DNA from: Pelodera strongyloides
Lineage: Eukaryota > Nematoda > Chromadorea > Rhabditida > Rhabditidae
Length of the DNA: 64,000 bases
Direction: 5' to 3'
Assembly (NCBI GenBank): GCA_036852015.1
Contig: JAANDG010000105.1
Location: 248,001 to 312,000 of the forward strand
Positions 1 through 11,317 of the stretch are shown here, piece after piece; the first letter of the stretch is position 1, and every line of letters starts with the position of its first letter. Below the pieces are notes generated by a model. The model was given only the letters and a program-made list of their open reading frames with translations, was not told where the DNA came from and did no database searches. The translations under genes were made by a program, and so were the position numbers.

Positions 1-3000
1 ATTTACCTTTAGGGGCCATTCGAAAACGTAATTCTAAGAATGCGGTAAAAGTTTCCAAAAGAGAGTGCTCACCTCGCATCTCTCACCGTAGTAGCCAGGT
101 AAACAATCGCAGAAAAACGATTCAAAGTAGAACCAACATTCTCCATGTCCACTACAATTCTCTTTTTCGCAATTGTTAATCACTGATTCGCACAATTTGC
201 CTAGAGCAAGAAACTGCCAATTAGTGACTCTTGCCTACTGTTGTCCTGCTATGTAAACTTCTCCTTCCGGTCCTGTCAACGTATGTTTGTTTATCAATTT
301 TTTTGTACCAAATAACACCACATGTTGTACATCACAAATGATATTATGAAGAGAAAATAGTATATAACTGTTAATCACATCGAATCAATAATTCTAGTAT
401 TTTCGTGCGCAGTTGCATACGAGTGTGCATCTACAAAGAAAGTAAGTACCCAAGCCATATTTGACTGTGCATACCTGTAAACCCAGGTACGCACTCGCAT
501 ATAGCTCCTTCGAGTTCCGACGGCATGCAAATGCCTCCATTTTCGCATATATGAGTATTTCCCTCGATTTTCTCCGAACATGGAGAAATAGACGAAGCGC
601 AGTGTTCTCCGAAATAACCTGAAGTTTCAGATTGTATGAAATTTTTTGAGCAAATGTTTTTTCTGCGAGGACCCCATGACACTAGTTGGTTTACTTCTGC
701 ATACCAACAACTATTTACTACAGAACATTCATCCGAGATATGATCTCATATTCTTGATATACGTTGCCGCCTCACCCCCTCGGATGTTTAGATGCTACTG
801 AATAGCGAAGTTGATCACAGGCCTTATAAATTGACGACTCATCCTTATTGAGATAACTTTACAGTATAAAAAACCTGGTTGACAAGCGCATTCTGTTTCT
901 TCGGTCTTATTGTAGCTGCACACCCCGTGTTCACACGTCCATTCATCACATGGATTGAAAACAGGCTCCGAGCAATCCATTCCCCTATTTTGCGGACACA
1001 AGCATTTTCCCTAAAATGAAAGGATTAAAACTCTGTTGTAAATACTGCATCTGATCATGCGAGGCGGTGTAAACGTTCAGATGTCATTACCTCTATTCGT
1101 GGATTTTCTTCTCCCGCATTTATGAGAAGATGAAAACAAGTTTCATTGCAGTTAATAACTCCTCCTTCCAACTCACACTCGGAGATCACATTGCAAAAGC
1201 GGCCAGTGTATCCTAAATGAATCTTTACAACTAAACATTTATATTGAACGCTTAATCCAATCGTTTTCGCGAATGGATAGGAAAAAAGAAGTGAGAAAGG
1301 TGCGCATTTAATATTCTCACCTGGGTTACAATTACAGAAGCCATCCGCATTTGGATACGAGGTTCTTGTCCAGTTGGCACTGCCATCTGGATCACAAGGT
1401 GTTGTGGGATATTGAAGCGTACAGATTCCAGCCACAAGGACGGATCCTGGAAAGGTAAGTAGAACGACTTGATCCCTTTACTCTGGTGGCTTCGGTTTAC
1501 TCTTTGGTCAGTGCACTTGCTATATTTGTACCTTGGAAGAAATGAGCCTTGGTTATTGACTCCAACCATCAGTGTGACATGAAGGAGAGCCGTTAGATGT
1601 GTTGAAATATTCATTCGCAACACTGGAAGATAATGCAAGCCTACGGCAAAGGTAAATAATCGAACTATCCTTACCTTCCTTACAGTTGCACTCGGCAGTT
1701 CCATTTGGATACATAAAAGTGCAATCGCCATTGGGGCATAGATTGGGGTCGCAGATCGAAGCTTCCAACTGCTTAAATTTCAAGACTATTAACTAGGAAA
1801 TGAATTTAGAACACAAGTAGTATCCAGCTGTCAAGCATATACTTAGGATATATAGGGCACGTAGGTAAAAAAAAACGTTTGTAAAATTTTACCGGAAAGC
1901 GTGGGGAATAAAGAAGTGCGGACCCAAAACCGGGCTGGGAATTTGTTGATAGAACAGACGGTAGTGTGGTCAGAACAGACGGTATTGTGGAGAGAAGAGA
2001 CGGTATTGTGGTCACGGGCTCGGCAGTTGTTGATGGAACAGTCGGTGATGTGCTCCCGCACTAAATATTGATATAATAAATTTATGTTTTCAAAACATTT
2101 TCCTCTAATTCCTTGGCAAATTCCTTGGCGAACAAAACAATGACAAAATAACTAACGATGCAGGTAGGCAGTGAAGGCACCCATTGCGGAACTAAAATAA
2201 CAGATCTTCATTTTTTTTAATCAAGGTTCTCGCAATGTCTAGAAAATCAACAAATGTTGTTGAGAAAAATTATTGCAAAAATATTTCACCTCCGGATTCA
2301 TCCTCGCAAGCGGTTGATTCAGAGCCAACAAGGAAACATTCATCCGCACAGGAGAAACTCATTAGATATCCGATATAATAGTCAGGCCAGTGGTATTCAG
2401 CGACCATGATAAGTCCAGTGGCATTGATATAAGTCATAGGATTTCCGCATGATTTAGCTAAACCACATTTAGGCCCGTACACTCATAAAGAGGAAATGTT
2501 CCTTCAAATAAAACGGATTTGCATTTACCCGAAATTTGTGGTTTGTGCAAAAAGGCTCGAAGAGGATAAATTAATTTTACTATGTAGTATGTAGATGATG
2601 AGCAAGGTCTTGAAATAGCCTACCGAAGCAAATGGGTGGATTGTGCAAAATGCCTCCTTCGACTAGCCCATCTTTATAGTTGGGCTTGCAATATGTCCAT
2701 TCGGAGCCAACTATGTTTTCTTCAAAGTTCTAAAGAGTAGTTCTAATGGCTAATTAAATTCACGGATACGTAGAATGAAGCCCACTATGAATATTATAGG
2801 GTATTTTAAGAAGTAAAAAGCATTCTCACCGTGCAAGAAACAGGTATCTCTTGCATGAAATTGGCAATGCCTTCCTCTGGAAAGTTTAGCTGCGGATATT
2901 GTTCGGTCGTACAAAACACTTCTGAATGGACAACAATTTTTATTGCAACAACAGTGAAGCCACGAAACAAGAAGGAACAATTTTCGCGCTTAGTTTCAGT

Positions 3001-3389
3001 TTCTGACTGAACATATTCAGAAAAGTAGCCTCAAGAGAATGATGGATTACAGAGACGAACAATTGTAAAGTGTGACGTGCAGTTCAGTGTCTCCAGAGTA
3101 GGGTAAGAGTGGATGTGTTTTGTGCTATGTGATTTAAGTAATGAAACTATGATTCGTCATACCTTCTGCAGCTAATCCCGTTTCAATGTGGAACTCTTTC
3201 TCGGAACATTTGAGTTCGGCAGATGCCCAGTACTTAAGTGGGCCTAAAAGCATTGCAAATATTTTACCTCTGACTATTACCAAATTTTTGTACCTATTGT
3301 ACCAAATACAAATACAAATACCAAATATTTAACCTATTTTACCAAATGCACCTCTGAAGAGCATCATCACACACACACACACACACGCG

Positions 3390-3428
<39 letters not shown>

Positions 3429-3486
3429 ACACACACAACACATACAACACAAACACACACATACATACGTACACACACACACACAC

Positions 3487-3540
<54 letters not shown>

Positions 3541-5039
3541 CACATACAACACAAACACACACATACATACGTACACACACAGATACACACACTATCACAC
3601 ACACACACATACATACGTACACACACAGATACACACACTATCACACACATATATATGTATATAAAATATAAAACGTAGAGCTTACTATTCAGAGCGAGTG
3701 GAGTTGAAAGTAGTGTTGTCGTATCATTGGTCGTGAATTGTAGATGAGGTTTTGAGTATACGCACGAACTACTCCCGGGCGTACAGTAACCAAAGGTTGT
3801 GGCACATTTTTCCGCTAAAGGCATGTTAAAGGTATAGGTTCAGTAGAAATAGTCTCTGTTTTTAGTGTTTGCTTATTTTTCACATCGGCCAATGAAAAAT
3901 TAGACTATAAATGTTAGCACTCAATCTCTCTCCTAACAGAGACATTAAGCAACGGGGGATAATCATTGCTTCTCCTCTGCAAAAAAGGCAAAGGTGTATC
4001 CAGAATGTGGAGCACTAAAATTAATTATCTACCGCATTTGTCTGGTTGGCAAATTGCCCACTATTGTTTTCGTTGCGGAAACATCGGCATTTGTTGCCAG
4101 CCCAGCTGCATTATAGGACAATTACCTTGTTGGAGGCAAAAATCCATCCTTATCTTTCTTGCCCAATATCTTCATGGTTATTGAAATTAAACGCAACGTT
4201 TATATTGTAATTTTTCAATAGCTCTTGTAGAAAATAAAGAAAAGGTATTCCTAATGAACATTAAAAACAAACAACGGGTATTCCTAGTGCCCCCATCCTT
4301 AATTTTTCGCTTTGTAATCGAAGCCCAAATATAAAAAAAATCCACTTTTCCGGTCCAGTAAGTACTTAATGTTTACTGCAGTTTGATATAATCTTTTCGA
4401 CAATTCTTTTACAATCTTCTTCTGCACAATTGAATTGTGTCAAGCTATGATTGATAATAAAAAGAGAAGCACTGTATACCCAGGCACTCCGTAACTGTGA
4501 TATTCTGTCCTTCATAATCCACGGAAAGCATCTGTTTTTCGAACCCTGGGGAGCAATCGCAGTAGTATGAACCATCAGTATTTATGCACTGGAATCCGCC
4601 AGAACACAAAGCAGTCCCTTCGTGACATTCGTCGATATCTACAATTACATTCTAGTATCGAGAATTCATTTTGTTGCATAGAGATCTTCTATGAGAAGTA
4701 AACAAACATTGAAGCGGGACATAGAAACTCCACGCTCTTTTCTTGAAATCAAATATGAACATTTGTGGACGTGAAAGGTGGTTCCTTCCTTTTTTGTCGG
4801 TTTTCGCACAGTTCTTTGCACAAGAAGTACGCCAGTAAAGATTATGTTCACCTTGACATGTGTAGTTCTTTGGACGATATCCTTCGTCGCACTTGACAAA
4901 TGTTGTGCCATATTCAGGATACTCACATCCATTTTCTCCAGCGAGATGGCCTCCATCGCACGCCCAAGGTGGATACTTTGTATTGTCTAAATAAGAATTA
5001 TTGATGTATTTCATTGTCGTACATCCACTAATCTCTCTT

Positions 5040-5081
<42 letters not shown>

Positions 5082-5096
5082 CTCTTTCTCTCTCTC

Positions 5097-5148
<52 letters not shown>

Positions 5149-8100
5149 AAACTCACGAGGTCACAATGAAAATGAAATCTTACTTTCACAAGCGGTAAAA
5201 ATATCTTGTTCCCATTCTCCACTGGGAAGACAGCTAGCGTCAAATGATGGATTTATTGATCCCTTCATGCAAGGTATTGATATATCGTTTCCGTAGCTGA
5301 CTTGGGCGGGGACTTCGGCATATTTTGCAGAGGCCAATTCAGCACTGTAGCAGAAAGCCTTTTGTGTTTCTAAAAGTGTGATTTTGTAAAAAATTTCAGG
5401 TGATTGCATCAATGTCAACAACATATTCACTCACCAATATCAAAATTCGACGATTTGATCCAGTCCATCTCATTTGATGCAAAATCGCAAATCATAAATG
5501 GTGGGTAAGGAACTTCAATTTCGTACTTGTAATACACCTGGATGAAACGATAAATTACAGAGACTTGAATTACGTATACAAAAAATCTTTAGCCTTCTTA
5601 TGTTAGCATGACACTAATTAAGTAGCATTTATTTAATGAAAGAATATTTGTTTTGGTGCAAAAGTGTATAAAGTAAAAAGGAAACACTTCGCTCATTAAG
5701 TATAGTTTATGCAATTTCAAGAATTTGTTTATTGGCTCCAGTTTTAAGAAGAAAAAGAAGACGACACCGACCACAGTTCCACGCGTCTTGTTTCCTGCAC
5801 TCCAATCTATGGCTGTTGCATTATGGACGACCTTAGGAGGCTCTTGACAAACACTATCTACAATGATACATGGAAGTTTTACTATCTGCAAAAACACAAG
5901 ATAGTCTTACACTGGAATAAATCACGCCGGTGCCTACTAATTATAATATCAAAATCAGGGACAATTTATGTAATTTAAAGACATAAATATATGTCAAATA
6001 ATCAATGGAAATGATTCGTGTTTCAACAAGGTGATATCGACAGAACAAACCGTAAGGACAATTAAGAGGTGGTATCCATTGGCTGTGTTGACAATATGAT
6101 ACGAAAGACAATCCGTGTTCAGAATAATAACCTGGTTGGCATCTAAATTCAGATACGAATAACGGACTAGTTTAGAGAGGCTGTACCACATAATTAGAAC
6201 TAGAACAACTGAAATTAGTTCTGATCACATCACAGCAACGTTGATTTCTTTTTTTTTGTGTTTCTATGGCAGAAAACCTTGAAGATAACTTTTATAACTA
6301 ATATAGAGAGAAAATAAGTATTACTCTACAGAGATGTTCGCGCCATCGTGTAGGGATATTTCTGATGTGGGGAACCATGTGTCAAATACGGGAAGACTGC
6401 ATCCGTATACTAAAATCATGAATTATTCCTTATAAGTCAACAGACAATATATTTCGGGGAAATGCCCTTTAATTTTTTTCCATATGAGTTAAAATACAAT
6501 ACATTCCTTATAAGTTACCGTACAGGGAAAATATAAAACTATGAATGAGACAATGTGATTATTCTTATTCTCATGCTAACCAGAGTGCATAAAAAAATGG
6601 GACAGCTCACCCACTAAGTTAGGAACGATCGCTTTTGCAGGGAGGCCCTGAAAAAAAAAGGATTTGTTTTGAAAGAAATCAGGTTAAATAACAAATCCAA
6701 TCGATGAAAAATGAAGTAAGGTATTTTTATTTACCTTATCTTCTTCATCGCTGTTGTCTTCGCAATCTCGAATTTGATCATGGCGTGCGCGCTCGGGAAT
6801 GCATCTTGAATTGTCCCTGCATCGGAATTCACCTAATAATAAAATAAATAAAGCAAACGCAAATTTAAATATATATATATATATGTATATACAAGAAGCA
6901 AATCAGAGAATGATTTTGTGTTAGAAAACGGAAGAATGGAAAAAGAGAAGGAAAATGGCCTCATATACACACACGGCCACCGACAACATCGTAAGCACCT
7001 GATAATTTAAATGACCTTACCTTGTTTGCATGCAAATGTCTGACAGATCACTGGTAATTCTTCTGAACAGTTGCGCAGCACCCAGCCGGCTTTGACGACA
7101 TCTGTCCTGGAACCCTTTGTTATAAAAGAAAAACTGCGTTTCCATATGAAAATTTTTTTTCGTATCCCCACAAGCAGAGAAAAAAACGAACGTTATGCTT
7201 AGTGCCAGACACCATCCTTCATTACTGTAGTGAGGTTGCGATGCCGCCCACATTGGATTATAAACTGTTTCCATGTTGACTAGACCCATATCGTGAATGC
7301 TTTCGTTACCGAGAGTCCTGAACCCTGCAAAATTATATAATTTGTATACTCTTAACAAACTGCCCCATCAGTGGGGCTATTTTGCACGGGGGTCCTTATG
7401 GTTAAGCAATTAATCCACAAACACCTACCTGTCCAATACACGCCTTGTTTAATATTTCCGAGGGATCCAACCATAAGCCAATTGTCCAAACTGTTCGATA
7501 AACTCTTTGCATTTACACCGCTGAAAATGATTTCAAATATTTGTTTAGATGTAACTTAATAATTTATTTCCAGTTGCATGATTTTTTCAGTTGGTAAACG
7601 GTGATAATACTATAATTGGAAAATCAAAGAGAAGAGAAAATACTAAAGCCACTAAACATAACCGTAGGAGTAATAGGAGTAAATAAGCAAAACATGGAAA
7701 CGTATCGTGATTAAAACAGTGTAACGTGTCGTGATTTTAATTTGTATGTTGACATGTGTAGCACAATTATTTGCAATTGTCAATGGAAACAAAATGGTGT
7801 ACACACATTTCGCTGGAGCAGAAAAGAGCCGATTCTTCGAAAGCAAATTTCTTCGTCTCGTTAACAAAAAGACATGAGTCGCCTCCGGGAAACCATGAAA
7901 CTAAAAAAGCCTAGTAATATGAAACTCACAAAAAAAGTATCCAAAACCGAATATTGAGTAATCAACAAGCCTACGAACGTAATATGCTTAATTCTGTATT
8001 GCGAAAAAACGAACGAAAAAACGAAAAACGAAACCAAATGCTAACCTCCTTCGCTACTCGGAAGATCACATTTTAATTTCAAATTTCCTATGCTCCAAAC

Positions 8101-8172
8101 ATAAGGTGATGAGCCGGCAGACAATAATCGAATAAATAATGTTAGTAGGATAGGCTGGAATAATAAGCTCAT
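1..8172 (-). CDS. Large secreted mosaic protein: C-type lectin, LDLa, sushi (CCP) and EGF modules; 3' end off window
   Basis: The start is ATG at 8172, followed by a hydrophobic signal peptide ([20 protein letters not shown]). The 5' exons close in phase: 8046-8172, 7807-7900, 7429-7520, 7188-7324, 7021-7114, 6735-6832. They encode a C-type lectin fold ([43 protein letters not shown]). An LDLa module follows ([21 protein letters not shown]). Downstream exons carry about five or six sushi modules (near 6040-6410, 5770-5880, 5190-5380, 4846-4990, 2270-2730). A calcium-binding-type EGF (DIDEC) lies at 4480-4638, a Thr/Ser/Pro-rich linker near 1900-2060, and several EGF repeats in 60-1770 (for example [18 protein letters not shown]). 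The last exon is not seen. The role is probably extracellular matrix or adhesion, since lectin plus sushi plus EGF architectures occur in nematode secreted proteins. Exon borders 3' of 6.7 kb are approximate, and the splice pair at 7188/7114 is the weakest of the 5' part. Whether this is one gene or two cannot be proved here, but all domains share a strand and have compatible spacing. Confidence 0.85.
3364..3656. repeat. (CA/TG)n compound microsatellite
   Basis: About 290 bases of almost pure CA dinucleotide with interspersed CGCG runs. A longer unit (AACACATACAACACAAAC plus CATACATACGTACAC) occurs twice, so segmental duplication happened inside the array. It lies in an intron of the lectin/sushi/EGF gene. 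Cys/Val-rich open frames here are simple-sequence artefacts. Confidence 0.95.
4020..4260 (+). mobile_element. Degenerate copy of the TTAA palindromic MITE
   Basis: The segment shares ordered blocks with the elements at 35 kb and 42 kb: GGACAATTACC, then CCAATATCTTC, then TATTGAAAT, then GAAAATAAAGAAA. Only the half containing those blocks is recognisable, and no clean terminal inverted repeat remains. It sits in an intron of the lectin/sushi/EGF gene. Confidence 0.5.
5034..5148. repeat. (CT/GA)n microsatellite
   Basis: About 110 bases of CT repeat with occasional TTT interruptions, in an intron next to a sushi-module exon (exon begins just beyond 5180 on the opposite strand). The Ser/Leu and Arg/Glu open frames through it are artefacts. 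Confidence 0.95.
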
Positions 8173-9223
8173 AGTGTTGTCTTAAGCACATAGGATCATA
8201 GATATTGCGTCCTTGAATAGTTGGCAATTGCTTGTTCGCAAAAACTGCAGTTAGGTTGTGCCTGGTGGTGTATGTTATTTAATAAATTGGTTTAGTGGTG
8301 CAGCCTTCGGCGACAATCAATGTAGTCTTATCGAGTGCTAGGGGCTTATCAGAAAAAAAGGGCGTAGTATGTATTTATGGTGTTTTCTAAAATGAGTCGT
8401 CTCCGTGTACAGCTTAAATGAAGGTGTAAGTACCGAGCTTACGCTTTACTCATCGTCAGAACATGTGTCACTAGGTACAATAAAAAACTTCCCGTTTTGC
8501 CTTCGAACTATTTGTGCGGAAGTTGTTCCTAGCTCACTGTTCCTGTTAGGAATCGATCAGAGAGTAATTATTTAATAGCGGAGAACCGCCGCGTTTATTT
8601 ACAAGAATTAACGTTGGCTATAAGCACCGTTGGTATCGTCACGGTGCAAAGGTTATTTCGTATGGAAAAACGCCGTCCCCCATGATAGAGGTCCACATTT
8701 ATTCATATTCCAGTTTCGCACTAAATAATGTTCGAAAACAATGCCCACTTGGAGTAGGTTCAATATTTCAATATTCAATTACTAACTTAAATGAAATTAA
8801 TTGTTTATCTATTTATGAACATCAGTCAACGTTGTACATCAAAAAGGAGCGTATTCTATTCATGGGACATAACTTTTTGCTCTATTTACTGCACATATTG
8901 ATCTGTACACGCGCATCAAGTCAGTAGCAATATGTATGTTCAGAGATGGACAAGACAATCAATTGCGTATTAATAATCTTGGATTACTGTAATAATAAAG
9001 TGTTCCGCAGCGGTTCCGCTATTCGAGACACATATGTTTGTTTATGTCTTCGATTCCAACTGCATGTTTATACAATGATTAATGCAGTATATATACTCAA
9101 AATTTATTAATGAGAACCGGTAAAGCAAAAAGTAAGACTCGGCATAAACTGTGGGCATAAGTAGGCGGCAGCACCCGTGTATTCATTCTTCCAGAAGAGC
9201 TCCAATAATTTACAGTTGTCGAT
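8173..9223. other. Intergenic: upstream of the lectin/sushi/EGF gene, downstream of the PMP3 gene
   Basis: No coding exon is recognised. The stretch should hold the promoter of the minus-strand gene starting at 8172. TTTATT at about 9103-9108 is an AATAAA polyadenylation signal on the minus strand, placed about 115 bases after the PMP3 stop codon. Confidence 0.5.
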
Positions 9224-9758
9224 TTAGTACCAGCAGATGACACAGCAAGCATGAATCAATCCAGGGATGTATCTAAAATAGGCCAGTCGATAGAATAAAT
9301 AGTGTATATTGACTGCGGCCGCTCCAGTAAAACTTCACTTGGATATTTTTAATATGAATCGTCATGCGATTTGAAATTCTTACCCTAGCAATGTGAGAAG
9401 AATGTTAACAACCAATTGCCATCCACAGCCCTTTTCCATCCAAACACCGATTGGCTAAAACAAAACAAAAAAATAAACACGAAATGTTCAACATAACCAA
9501 AACTATGTAAGGAATAGTTACACTTTATCGATTATGTTCTACATGCTAAATACAGCGATAACATTTTCCATAAATTGTTGGGAAAGAAGAGTCTGGATGC
9601 TGGAAATACAACGAACTCTAACCTCCTATACAATATGTTCCACAAAAATTGACTGTTTTCTATCTACAATCTCCAACAAAATGCAATTAACACTCACAAC
9701 TTACCGGAATAATAACTGAGCAGATAAACTTTGGGATATCCGAGCATGTGATAGGCAT
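9224..9758 (-). CDS. PMP3/UPF0057 (RCI2-type) small membrane proteolipid
   Basis: Three exons, 9705-9758, 9384-9454 and 9224-9272, join in phase to a 57-residue protein ending in TAA at 9224. The first exon encodes MPITCSDIPKFICSVIIP. The second carries the family signature PIGVWMEKGCG and NILLTLLGY. The third encodes PGLIHACCVICWY and the stop. Two hydrophobic helices flank the GCG turn, and length and order match the family (usual length 50-60). Family members are plasma-membrane proteolipids; in yeast and plants they affect membrane potential and salt tolerance. The gene is too short and split to show up as a single long frame. Donor sites are GTAAGT and GTAAGA, acceptors TTTTAG. A minus-strand AATAAA follows near 9105. 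Confidence 0.93.
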
Positions 9759-11317
9759 TTTATATTAAATAAACTGTATCTTGGTCCTGCAATAATGTTG
9801 AATAATTTCGAGAATGAAATATACTAAAATTCTAACTACAATATGTTTGAAAAGTAATATGGTTGGCAAAGCGTGAGCGAAGTGACTTTCTCAGCCACGA
9901 GCTCTCCTTATCTAGACGTTGTGATGTGCTCGTGAATACCACGCACGCAGATAACAGTATGATGACTTTCCAGTCAATCGCCTTACACATCAAAGATGGT
10001 GCGATGATTCACTGATATACAAACAGTTCAAGCAGATTATTGGGCCTTAATAATTCCATAACGCACTTTATAGCATGACTCCACATATCATACATCACTC
10101 TAGTTTCGCTCTAGTCTTGGATGTTCAATATAATTTCAACAATCAACATTAGTATCGTGAAATGAAGTAAACGGACCAAGTTCTATTAAAACCGTGTTCG
10201 TGCAGAATTGGATTGTGGTTTGGCCAAGACCGATAAGATATTTCGTGCCATAACTTTTCGTTCGCTCTGTCATGGGCAAATATTTGACTTTGTGTAAGTC
10301 ATCGGCACGATAGCTGTGATGAAATCGACAGATCGTTGATCAGTTAAAGCGAAATGACACCCAGTTTAGGGTTTTTTCACCAAAAATAGTTTAAATAATT
10401 TAATTAATGAAAATCACCATTAAAATTACCATAAATGGATAGGAACTGAAAAAATAGCAAAGCAAAAACATAACTGCTCGCATTTTGTATGGAAAAATTG
10501 TCCATTGTGATAGCCTAATACATTTCACCCACGCACCCAAAAATTTAATCTCCCGCTTAATAGCCATTCCGAGATTTGTATTTTGGATTTACTCGTAGTG
10601 TTCATTTCAAATCTAGACACTAGTGCAAATCCATACGTCAAATTCCTAATGCAACTACACCAGAAAGTGGAACCCGTAGCCGAGTGGTAGCGCTCTCTCT
10701 TTTTGTGCGAGAGGTCCCGGGTTCGACCCCACAGGCGGCAAACAATTTTGCGTGAAATATTCCTTTCCGTGAACGAGAAAGGAGCTGTCAGTTCGCTTTA
10801 AACAAACTTTGCTAACAACTAACTTACGAGGCAAAACGTTTTTTTATTGTGACTGATGGGAACTTCCTTGATTAGTTTCTCTTCGTTTACAAGCATCCCG
10901 AAAAACTACACTGCGTAACACGTTCATCTTGAAAAGTAAAGTTTCACGGAGAAAAAAATCTATTTTTATTGATTTTTTTTTAAATATTTTCAACAAATTA
11001 ATATCACAATACACCGGGAAAAATAGCTTGCCGACAATCGATCACCATTTAAGGGAGACTATTCAAGCAAAGCAAATTCGCAAAAAAATCGCAGTAACAT
11101 TTGGGAGAGAAACACAATATGATAGGGTATTTACAATTCTATTTGAAAATTCCAACTAATTGTGACTAAGCCTTAGGAGCGGAACCAATGAATAGGAAAG
11201 ACGTTGAAACACCGAGTTGAATCAGTGCGAAGAAAAAAATACGTAGAAACAAATTGTTGGAAGGAACAACGAAGTTACTTTAACGTATGCAATTAATGGT
11301 TACTTTCACATATGAAA
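9759..11317. other. Intergenic, AT-rich
   Basis: No exon with supporting splice sites was found. It contains a tRNA-like sequence near 10.7 kb, listed separately. A 76-codon open frame at 10929-11159 is Lys-rich and AT-driven, with no recognised motif. Confidence 0.5.
10672..10740 (+). pseudogene. tRNA-like sequence (degenerate tRNA or tRNA-derived SINE head)
   Basis: An A-box-like TAGCCGAGTGGTAGCGCTC and a perfect B box GGTTCGACCCC lie at tRNA spacing. However, the acceptor ends do not pair (5' GGAACCC against 3' GGCGGC). The anticodon stem CTCTC/GAGAG leaves a 9-11 base loop instead of 7, and the T stem is imperfect. It probably is not a functional tRNA; a tRNA relic or SINE head fits better. 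Confidence 0.45.

Noticed and set aside
3329..3824. Long Cys/Val-rich open frames on the minus strand
   Set aside because: They translate the CA microsatellite; composition is dictated by the repeat.
5001..5243. Ser/Leu-rich (+) and Arg/Glu-rich (-) open frames
   Set aside because: They translate the CT/GA microsatellite.
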